This document shows, piece by piece, positions 56,080-64,000 of a stretch of DNA of 64,000 bases. How positions within the stretch are numbered: position 1 is the first letter of the stretch; each line of letters opens with the position of its first letter. The translations under genes and the position numbers were made by a program. The DNA lies in contig NC_052618.1 in the NCBI RefSeq assembly GCF_016545825.1, positions 13,259,398 to 13,323,397 on the forward strand, in the 5' to 3' direction. Source of the DNA: Eucalyptus grandis (lineage: Eukaryota; Streptophyta; Magnoliopsida; Myrtales; Myrtaceae). The notes beneath the pieces were generated by a model that searched no databases, was not told the origin of the DNA, and was given only the letters and a program-made list of their open reading frames with translations.

Positions 56080-56300
56080 GCATATCGGTGAATGCCTAGA
56101 AAGTGAAAGCTTTCTTTTCATGTTATGTCTACAATTAACGCAGATAAAGCTAAAAGAGTTAGATGCGCGCAGGCCCTTGAACCAGTCAGCAAATTTATAT
56201 ATGACTTGCAGTGAGTCGAATATACCTGAAGAAAACAATGTGGTGGGATCCTTGCAACAATGACTGCTTTCGGATTTAAATCACATAATTGAAATATAGT
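56080..56300 (+). repeat. Duplicated segment (partner 54080-54310)
   Basis: GAATGCCTAGAAAGTGAAAGCTTTCTTTTCATGTTATG ... GCAAATTTATATATGACTTG ... CTTTCGGATTTAAATCACATA parallels 54092-54300. Confidence 0.6.
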
Positions 56301-56439
56301 AAACGAAAACATCACCTAATAAACCAAGCTCATAATCAAGGCATCAAAAGTAACTAAAATACGGAAAGTATAGTCCAAGAAACTTATCCAATATGATGTT
56401 GGCTAAAGAATATATATTGCCTCATGATCAAGCCTCGGG

Positions 56440-57560
56440 ACAAAAAACTCCATGAGTTGAGTCCAAACATTAAACCCAAGCCTAAATAAAAATTTTCCAC
56501 CTCTTGTGCACAAATCAGCAGAAAATGAGGAAGAGAACAACACCCAAGGAAGATCGATGGCGATTCTGACGCTCCATCCTTTGCACACGACCATGCAGAT
56601 CTCGCGCTCCTTCACCACAGAATTCACATTCAAAACTCGACTCCGTTCGTATAGAACACTTTAACTCGAACCGGAGAGATCAGCAAGCCACGAAAGAGGA
56701 AATTTTCACATCATTTGTTGAGCACACGAACGAATTCGGCCATAATAAGGGTGTGATAAGTCGAGAACAAATTGAATTGATGCAATATGATTTTGCGGTT
56801 CAAGGATTGAATCGAAGTTACATACTGATCTAGTTCGAGCATTTCATCAAACAAGTGATAGGCATTTCGACCAAGGAGCTCGAACCCATACACAAAGCAA
56901 CGATTCACTTTCAGATCATCACGAAAATAACCTTACGAGTCCGAGTTTCTAATCGAGCTTCAACCGCAACTGATTGACTCACAGACATTAGCTAAAGCTC
57001 ACTGGCTCTCTTTCGTTCAGTGACAAAGTTCCCGGTGGTGACCACGTCGATAGTCGGGGCCGGCGAAGGGGGGGCCGGCGAAGGGGGAACGACCAAGGGT
57101 TCGTGCACTTTCGGGCGTCTTGATCAGAAAACAGAGCAGAACGAGAGCTGGCCTTGCTGCAGCGAAACCGGCGACGGAGGAGCGGCTACGGTGGCGGCTA
57201 ATGGTCTCTGAAGGACGACGGAGAAGGAGAACTGACGAAGAAGCCTCAAGAATTCCCGAGAAAGAGAGTTTCTTCGTCAGGTTCAGCGTATGCGTTCTGT
57301 TGTGATCGCTGACCCTGAGGCGGCCGTCAATGGTGGCTCGACGGTGGCTGTTTTGGTAATTGGAAATGGCGGACGGTGGATTCCTGGTGTCTTCTGGAAC
57401 TTGGCTGAGAGAGAGAGAGACTGTGGATCGTGGGCTGCGGTGAGGGAAACTATCTGGGCCGAGGCTTACTCTAATGGGCCTGGCACAATCTGGGCCACGA
57501 TTGTGGATCAGACCCAACAGACCGGACCGGCCCTCTCAAATCTGACTGAGTTGGAACATT
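56440..57560 (+). repeat. Segmental duplication block B (partner 42540-43490)
   Basis: Same order as block A. It adds a GGCCGGCGAAGGGGG tandem duplication (57059-57090) and diverges after 57480 (GGGCCTGGCACAATCTGG). Long frames on both strands in 57.0-57.6 kb are compositional and not conserved with block A in frame. Confidence 0.7.
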
Positions 57561-58099
57561 TTTATTGCTTTTTTTTTCTATTTTATTTACCTTTACAAAA
57601 AAGCATGTTCAACTTGCTGGCAAAAAAATAATTTCACAACTGACTCTGCCACAGTCCCTTATTTGTGCAAAATTGCAACGTTATTCGGTGAGGATAGTTA
57701 TCATACTTAGCTCTATAATCCTTAATTTGAATTTGAGTACCAATTGCGTGCTACACTCATGCTTGAGTTGATTTCTAGTACTCTGCTTGCATACTCCATG
57801 ACTGAGGATCTCCCCATAAATTTAATTGTATAAAATTCCAATACCGTCCTCACGATTGGTTCCTGATTCACACACCACCTTGCATGCTATCGATACTTAA
57901 AATTTTCAATTTGTGGCTTAGATTAACTTGAGAGACTGAATTACCCTTCAACTAATGTGGAAAACTCGAGTTGGGGTGAGAAAAGTGGGGGGGCATTTTA
58001 TAAGAGAAAAGTGAAAGTTCAGTGTAATTATAAACTTTAATAAATAAATTCTAAATGACACACGATTAATGGAGCTTCATGTAAGTTATATTACTTTTC
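57561..58099. other. AT-rich, no gene recognised
   Basis: No coding signature. Weak resemblance of 57715-57790 to 44830-44880 (AATTTGAGTACCA.TTG, GTT.ATTTCT) suggests that an intron-like part of the tandem duplication was carried along. Confidence 0.4.
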
Positions 58100-58703
58100 T
58101 CTTCTTTTTAAGAAAACACGTCTCGGGGAATGTCCACATCAGACAATGCCCAAATTGACCTTATGAATCAGGCAAAAGAAGACGACTTGCAAATGTTGGT
58201 GTGGAAAAACTAAATCATGCGAGTTCGCTATAGATCTAAGCCTAAGAAAATTTCTCTAAGAACTAAGAGATCCTTCACTATTGATTGTGTTCTCATCACC
58301 AATCCCACTCATATGTGCTCACCTACCCACCACATTCCTATAATACACTTTAAAACAACAAATGCAGGCCTTCAATGTGAGATTGAAATCTGTCTTCTTC
58401 AATTTTTATTATTTTTTTCTAATTGAGATACCTTTGTATTGTCAAGATCTAACCGGTCAATTTTGAGTGGGGTCAAGCCCACACAATGTCGGATTATATT
58501 CATCCATACTTATAGATGATTAATTAGTTTTTTTTTGTCAGTAACGATTAATTAGTTCAAACGCATACAAATATTAGTGGTGCCAACAACGCCACTCATT
58601 CCATATTCAAATCACACTGTAATGAGATATTATTGAAGTACTGATTTCCTTAGACATGGCACATCATGACATTGGATATTTTCCAACAAAAGCTCAGGTT
58701 ATT

Positions 58704-59006
58704 CCGTAAATGAATACTGCTCGTACCAAAGTCTACAATCACGAAGCTGCACACTGACACGATGTATGCACACACTCTCTGGACTTGTGTCTGCGCACGG
58801 TCGGCATGTGCCCGCGCACCACTGCATGCACCGTGGCCGAAGCACTCGGCATGGTGGAAGGAACCATGCGTACAGTAGTCGACCCCTTTTCCGCGGTGGG
58901 CCTTAGATTGCACGGGACGGTGTAGAATGCCAAGGCATAATCATCCCGATCAGAGCACTGCCCTCCACTGCATACCTCGTCCACAAAAGTCAAGCGTCCT
59001 GGCAGC
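58704..59006 (-). pseudogene. Gnk2/DUF26 copy 3, decayed and 5'-truncated
   Basis: On the minus strand TFVDEVCSGGQCSDRDDYAL, then after shifts GVDYCTHGSFHHAECFGHGA and CSGARAHADRAQTQVQRVC are Gnk2 residues parallel to the intact copy (TFVDKVCNG, RDDYAEAF, CFGHGTC). The C-x8-C-x2-C block is broken and the tail is shortened. The signal peptide is missing: at about 59006 the sequence jumps into block-A-type DNA through an imperfect 27-bp tandem (CAGAGCATCGACGCTCACGAGG and CAGAGCATCGATGCTCATGAGG). Confidence 0.8.
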
Positions 59007-59009
59007 AGA

Positions 59010-59362
59010 GCATCGACGCTCACGAGGCGCGTGGGCCGCAGAGCATCGATGCTCATGAGGCGCACGCATTCGGGAAGAGGAACACACGAACGGGAGCGCA
59101 GCGGAAAATTCTCTATCGGATCAACCCATTTCCAGACGCTTCTCCATCTTCGCTCTCTCTCCATCGCGCTTGTCCACCATCGCCGGCCACGACAACTCTC
59201 ATGCACTCAGCACGGAGCACACGGTGGGATGGCTCAGAGATTTCCGAACATTCAGAGAATCATCTCTCTCGGCTTCTTGCTTTGTCTAGTGACCTCCAAC
59301 AGACCTCCTGGCGCCACTAGCATCATCTCCGATCATTGCTCCACCGGCAGGCCGTAGCTCTA
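59010..59362 (+). repeat. Segmental duplication block C (partner 43475-43797)
   Basis: Parallels the right part of block A up to GGCC.TAGCTCT, where the copia 5' LTR begins. GC-rich, no gene. Confidence 0.75.
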
Positions 59363-59785
59363 TGATGGTTTTAATTGGTGATGGGCTTAAGGCCCGTCCG
59401 CCCATGCTGGGCCCAAAAGGCCCGGCCCACGGGAATAGGGCCCGTGGATGGGGGAAGGTATAAAAGGGAGGAGAGAGAGAGAGAAGACACCTCTTGGCAG
59501 AATTGACGTACGTCTTCTCCTCTCCCGCGCACTCTCCCTCAAAAGAAGAACAGTAAGCACAAGGCCACTGTTTTCTCCCTTTCAAGGCATCATTGGATCG
59601 AACAGGGCCAAATCTCTTCCTCTATCGGCGTCGGTGTCTAATCTGTGGCTAACAAGGTACGCTCGAATCCGTGGTGTGCTTTACGATCGGTGATACGTGT
59701 TATTCCCGGGCTTCGTCTTCCGCATTGATTTAGGGGTTCGATTTAGTGTCGAATCCGGTTTTTCGGGGATCCGTTATTCTCAACA
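59363..59785 (+). repeat. 5' LTR of the copia element
   Basis: Begins TGATGG and ends ..CAACA just before the PBS (TG...CA ends, about 423 bp). A TATAAAAG box at 59459-59466 is followed by a GA-rich tract and a probable transcript start zone. The start fits the point where homology to block A (43797) ends; the other LTR is not visible, so its length is inferred. Confidence 0.75.
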
Positions 59786-59786
59786 T

Positions 59787-59798
59787 TGGTATCAGAGC
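59787..59798 (+). promoter_or_regulatory. Primer-binding site for initiator tRNA-Met
   Basis: TGGTATCAGAGC is the classic plant copia primer site, complementary to the 3' end of initiator methionine tRNA. One base separates it from the LTR end. Confidence 0.9.
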
Positions 59799-60444
59799 CC
59801 GAGTTCACGTTTTTCCCGACCCCTTTGATGTTTTTGATTGATTTTTCGCAAAAAAATTTCGGCTGTACGGATCAGGGCGAGAAATCCCGACACCCGAGCG
59901 CTGTTCGGCCATTTTTCTGAGTTTTCGTAAGTCAAAATCGAATTATGAAGGCACTAGGTGAAAGAGGTCGTCGAGGCGAGTCCGGCGACATGTCATGCGT
60001 CGTCGGGCGACGCCGCACGCGCCCACACGCGCGGCCAGAAGGCGCTGCGCGTGGGTGCGACGCGCCCGGAAGCGCTGGCTCGCCCAGCGCGTGCGCCACA
60101 CGCGCCGGTGGCGAACCGGCACGTGGCGCGGCGGCGGCAGCCGGCACCGCACGCGCCGGTCGGCGGACCGACGCGTGCGACGGCGTGACGTCGTCACCCA
60201 ACGGCCAGAAATCGTTGGGGTGACGTCATCGATGACGCCGCAATGACGCCGATTGGCCGGGCGGTCCACCGGCCGGTGACCCGACCCGACTGGGGAATCG
60301 CGGACGCCGTCATGCGCGGCACGTGCCGGGCCGACGGCTCGCGCCGCGCACGCGCGCGCACGTGAGGGCGGTTCGCGCGAACCGGCCCGACTGGCCCGAC
60401 GGCCCGACCGGCCCGACGGCCCAACAGGTCCGACGACCTAACCG

Positions 60445-60498
60445 TTGACCCGTTGACCTTTGACCGACGACCGTTGACCGTTGACTTTGACCGTTGAC
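60445..60498 (+). promoter_or_regulatory. Seven W-box cores in 54 bp of the element's leader
   Basis: TTGAC followed by C or T occurs seven times in a row (first at 60445, last ending 60498), directly before an A17-18 tract. TTGAC[C/T] is the WRKY-factor binding core. It follows a GGCCCGAC-rich tandem (about 60386-60430). Function is inferred only from the motif. Confidence 0.55.
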
Positions 60499-60662
60499 CC
60501 GAAAAAAAAAAAAAAAAAATTTGTTTCTTTTTCAATTATGTCTGTGTGGGTTAGAGGTAATCCATTTTTTATTCTGCATTTGTTGCATGAATCATGGAAA
60601 ATTATGTATTTTCCATTTTGTTTATTGTGGATTATAAGTGATCCATTTATTGGTTCTCGCAT

Positions 60663-61112
60663 TTGTTGCGAACTATGATGCGTTATGCACGGATACCTGC
60701 AATCCCGAGAACGGACGAAGGAAGAACTAGACTGAAAAGGCTGATGAAAGAGTTAGCTGATTATCGGTGGCTTGATGGTGATTTGATATCACACATGGTC
60801 AAGGTCAATCAGATGATACAAGAAATCATCTGGAATGGTTATCTAATGCCGGCTTTGATGAACACTCTTCCACCCGAATGGCAAGCAGTGTTAGATCGGC
60901 TATGGGAGGTCAACGTTGTCCTGGATTACAGGGGGCTAGTGGAAGCTTTTGTAAGAGAGTACTATAGAATTGAGTTGGCCAAAACTTCAACTCTTAGATT
61001 GAGCGCCACATGGCGCAGAGTGAATGCGCCTTGGTGGCGACATGAGAGCTCTCCAAAAGTTTTTTCCATGGTTGGCAAATGTGCCTTCAATTTTCTCAGA
61101 TGTTTTGACTGA
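60663..61112 (+). pseudogene. Copia gag remnant
   Basis: Open region with LKRLMKELADYRWLDGDLIS, HMVKVNQMIQEIIWNGYLMP and LMNTLPPEWQAVL. The 'mh..li..L.......d.....l..sLP.eW..v' pattern is that of copia-type Gag (UBN2-like). It ends early at 61110-61112. A coiled-coil-like piece (KKQEALEALDHVMEDLEDAV) at 61614-61790 is probably a further Gag part after a broken stretch. Confidence 0.6.
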
Positions 61113-61898
61113 TAGATTAGAAGGGACATTCCCTATTTATTTCTTAGATTAGTTTGAGATGTTATTGAGTATGAATATCTCTTTATATGTTGATATTTCT
61201 TTTTGGACATATTACTTAGTGTAATGAATTGTTGTATTAGTTGAAAGCATTATTATTTTATTGGATGTCAATTATCTGTTGCTTTCTCGTTAATTGCCGA
61301 TTGCTTTGTGGGTAGTTAGTGTGGGTAGTTCATAGAAGTTTTTGTAACTTCATAGAATTTATTTTGCATAAAACAATTATATTAATAATAGTTTTAAGTT
61401 AGGATTTTTGGAGGATGATTGGAAACGTAGTGACCTTTTGATTCTGAAACCTTACTTGAAATTATTCATTGATATGATGGGTCTGTGCAAATAGGGATGC
61501 ATAAATGATAGGCATTAATTATTCGTGCATGTATGTCTGATGTGTTCAGATCGATGTTTTCAGCAATTAAGAACGTAATTGCTGATATGAACAAAGAACA
61601 ATTGTGAAATATTGAATATGAAGATTCAATATGTGCTGAAAAAGCAAGAAGCACTAGAAGCTCTTGACCATGTTATGGAAGATCTTGAGGATGCTGTGCG
61701 CCACCTTGAGTTGGTAGAGGACCGCTTAACGGCATGTGAGCTGAAAATAAATATTTGCAATGCTGGTTCTAGCTCGAAAGGGCTTTGAGCTCTAAGCGCA
61801 AGCGTATTGATTCGTTCAATATGTGAGAATGCAAAGGATCAAGTCCTTATTGCAAGAGATCAAGAGTTAACCAACACAAGAGAGGAAAACGTCCTCAA
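61113..61898 (+). other. Broken Gag-spacer of the copia element
   Basis: AT-rich to 61600, then a coding-like segment (61614-61790) with Glu/Leu heptads and a basic HKRGKRPQVKK stretch leading into the zinc knuckle. Several stops. Relative to an intact element part of Gag is scrambled or replaced. Confidence 0.5.
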
Positions 61899-62723
61899 GT
61901 GAAGAAAATGTCAAGGGTGAGGTGTTACAACTGTGACAAGAAGGGTCACTATGCTCGCGACTGTCGTGAGCCAAAGAAGGTAAACACCTCTTGTACATTT
62001 GAGAACTTTGCTTATGTGTCAAGTTCTGCATTATTAGCTGAATCCAATCCTTTGTGGACTGTAGATTCAGGAGCAACAGACGATGTAGCGAAGGATAGAG
62101 GATCCTTCGTGGAATTCCGACGAATACCAACTGGAACTAAGTGGATCTATGTGGAAAACAACTCCAGAGCTGAAGTTAAAAGGATTGGCACCTGCCAATT
62201 GAACATGCGTGGTGGACGCAACTTGTTCCTACATGATGTTCTAAATGCTCCGGAGATTCGTCGAAATTTAATGTCTGTTTTAATGTTGGTTAAGTTTGGT
62301 TTTAATGTGAACTTCCGTAATAGCGATGTAGATTTGTGTTTAGATACAAACTACTATGGTTGTGGTCACTTTCTGGATGGTTTTATTGTACTGAATGTTG
62401 ACTGTGGTGATGTCAATATGTTATTTCCTTGTTTCACGTCTTTTACTTCATGTGATAATGATGTGAATGTGTCGCATGCTAGACTTGGTCATATTGGCCA
62501 ACAACATATGAATAGACTAGCCAAAGAGAGCTTGTTGGGCAATATTGAAAAAGTCGATTTGTCCATATGTAAGCATTGCCTAGAAGGGAAAACGACAATG
62601 AAACCATTTGGAAAAGGTAAAAGAGCTGAGGTTCCTCTGCATTTAATCCATTATGACGTTTGTGGTTCAATGAATGTGAGAGGAAGGCATGTGACTGTTT
62701 ACTTCATCACTTTTAATAGATGA
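61899..62723 (+). pseudogene. Copia Gag-Pol: zinc knuckle, protease, GAG-pre-integrase
   Basis: CYNCDKKGHYARDC (CCHC knuckle), then WTVDSGATDDVAKD (aspartic protease DSGA active site), LHDVLNAPEIRRNLMSV, and the GAG-pre-integrase motif HARLGHIGQQHMNRLAKESL with CKHCLEGK (HHCC zinc site). The integrase core begins with HYDVCGSM (first Asp of DDE) and shifts frame at about 62712, where IDDYTRFRCVYLISHKSEA continues in another frame. Confidence 0.85.
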
Positions 62724-62792
62724 TTATACTCGATTCAGATGTGTCTATTTGATTTCTCATAAATCTGAAGCATAAGTTGTTTCAAAAGGTTT

Positions 62793-63425
62793 ATGAACTT
62801 GGAAGAAAATCAATTAGACAATAAAATAAAAGCATTGAGATTTGATCGAGGTCGAGAATATTTATCTGATGAGTTCAGAAAATTATGTGATGAAAAAGGA
62901 ATAGAAAGACGGTTGTCTATTCCATATGCTCCTCAACAAAATGGTGTTGCGGAAAGAAGAAACAGAACCCTACTGGAAATGGTTAGGTCCATGATGGCGC
63001 ATGCTAACTTACATATCACTTTTTGGAGTGATGCGTTGTTAACTGCTGCCTATATACTTAACTGGGTGCTTTCCAAATCAGTTAGTTCCACTCCATATGA
63101 GTTATGGACAGGTAGAAAACTGGACTTAAGTTTTCTTAAGTCATGGGGTTGTACTGTCTATACTCATGAGTCCTCTCATAAGTTTGGGAAATTGGGTCAT
63201 AAAGGAAAGAAGAGTATTTTAATGAGATACTCCGAACACTCGAAAGGGTATGTGTTCGTAGGTGAGCAGGAAAGTGGGAGTATAACCGAATTTGAATCAC
63301 GGGATGTCACATTCTTAGTGGATGAATTTCCTAAGAATGGCGAAATAGGGGAAGATTACTCCTATTTGAAACCTTGGATCAAGATAATGATATTAATGGA
63401 GTTCATCCAAGTGGGAGTAATATGA
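62793..63425 (+). pseudogene. Copia integrase, C-terminal part
   Basis: KALRFDRGREYLSDEF (second Asp of DDE), RRLSIPYAPQQNGVAERRNR with the catalytic Glu, MVRSMMAHANLHITFWSDAL, then the copia-specific TPYELWTGRKLDLSFLKSWG and the GKKSILMRYSEHSKGYVFV module. Ends with a TGA at 63423-63425 before the spacer to RT. Confidence 0.85.
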
Positions 63426-63559
63426 GAAGTGATGAATTGAATTCAACTCATTCTCAATTACAACACATGATGAGATGATATCATCATTATCTAATCCGAG
63501 TGGGAGCATGATGGGGAATGATGTGCTAAGTGTACAATCTCCCATATAGCGAACAAGTC

Positions 63560-64000
63560 GCCAAAGTATTCCCCGTCGACGTTTTGACATTGAAGGGGAA
63601 ACTTTTATAATTGCTCCACGAGATAAGGATGAGCCAAGAAATATTAATGATGCTCTGAAATGCCCTAGTAAGGCAAAATGGATTTATGCAATGAAAGAGG
63701 AGATGGAGTCAGTGAAGTCAAACCAAGTCTGGGAACTGGTTGATCTTCCAAAAGAGCCGCAGAGCTATTGGGAACAAGTGGGTTATCAAAATAAAGCGAA
63801 AGGCTGATGGCTCGATCGAAATGCATAAGGCTCGCCTTGTGGCGAAGGGGTATAATCAATAAGAAGATATTGATTATGAAGATACATTTTCTCCTGTAGT
63901 GAGATTTACCTTGATTCGCATAATTCTGGCAATAGTGTTTAGTATGGATCTTGAGTTACATCAAATGGATGTAAAGACTGCTCTCCTCAATGGAGAATTA
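63560..64000 (+). pseudogene. Copia reverse transcriptase (RVT_2), N-terminal part
   Basis: EPRNINDALKCPSKAKWIYA and MKEEMESVKSNQVWELVDLP open the RVT_2 domain. A one-base shift at about 63755 leads to WVIKIKRKADGSIEMHKARL and VAKGYNQ, then a TAA at 63859-63861, and EDIDYEDTFSPVVRFTLIRI, MDLELHQMDVKTALLNGEL at the window end. The YVDD catalytic motif lies beyond the window. Confidence 0.85.

Larger units (their letters stand above)
59363..64000 (+). mobile_element. Ty1/copia LTR retrotransposon, 5' part (continues beyond window)
   Basis: Order: 5' LTR (59363-59785), initiator-Met-type PBS (59787-59798), long GC-rich leader, gag piece, CCHC zinc knuckle, protease, GAG-pre-integrase, integrase and reverse transcriptase start, i.e. 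the copia order with integrase before RT. The left border is confirmed by the paralogous unoccupied site near 43797. Reading frames carry several shifts and at least one in-RT stop, so the copy looks non-autonomous as sequenced. The 3' LTR is outside the window. Confidence 0.9.

Noticed and set aside
59932..60535. Arg-rich frames on both strands after the copia primer site
   Set aside because: A composition effect of the GC-rich leader; no Gag motif until 60663.
1..64000. CRISPR arrays, rRNA or tRNA genes, bacterial operon signals
   Set aside because: No short spaced repeats, no recognisable RNA gene and no prokaryotic layout; all signals are those of a plant nuclear genome.

Overview
The window looks like nuclear DNA of a dicot, probably a woody one. 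It is AT-rich and intron-rich, with GT/AG splice sites, a Ty1/copia element, LINE remnants, and fragments of plant-specific families: CBP60, NLR-type LRR exons, VRN1/REM-type B3 domains, Gnk2/DUF26 and AAE3. A Myrtales-like tree fits the mix of expanded NLR, B3 and Gnk2 copies, but this is a guess. No NB-ARC domain, tRNA, rRNA or CRISPR array was seen. Most gene-like stretches are broken. The only clean, apparently complete protein gene is a small secreted Gnk2 protein at 52448-52849 (minus).

Layout. 1-2.7 kb: LINE remnant (minus). 2.7-3.6 kb: two exons of a CBP60 calmodulin-binding protein gene, cut off in an intron at about 3650. 3.65-16.27 kb: tandem array of four full units and one partial unit of about 2.7 kb. 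Each full unit holds a phase-0 LRR exon of an RPS2/At4g27190-like CC-NBS-LRR protein plus about 2 kb of intron. 16.3-17.9 kb: two more LRR exons, ending in a stop. 18-22.3 kb: no recognised gene. 22.36-24.59 kb: two further LRR exons, the second terminal. 25.6-31.7 kb: tandem decayed B3-domain units. 31.9-32.1 kb: possible fragment of an endogenous pararetrovirus protease. 32.9-36 kb: Gnk2 pseudogene and a LINE. 37-38.3 kb: broken STIP/TFIP11 copy. 38.5-39.8 kb: broken AAE3 oxalyl-CoA synthetase copy on the minus strand. 42.5-59.3 kb: mosaic of segmental and tandem duplications carrying B3 and Gnk2 pieces. 59.36-64 kb: Ty1/copia element (5' LTR, PBS, gag, protease, integrase, start of RT), running off the window.

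The window is a graveyard and duplication factory next to an NLR-type LRR locus. LRR exons were amplified as whole intron+exon modules that keep the reading frame. B3 and Gnk2 families were amplified by segmental duplication. Younger retroelements then inserted, and two insertion borders can be read from paralogous empty sites inside the window. A second theme concerns data quality: many indels between array units, and several frameshifts, fall on CAG/CTG (plant CHG) sites. Either methylation-linked base-calling errors or CHG deamination could produce this, so some 'pseudogenes' here may be intact in reality.
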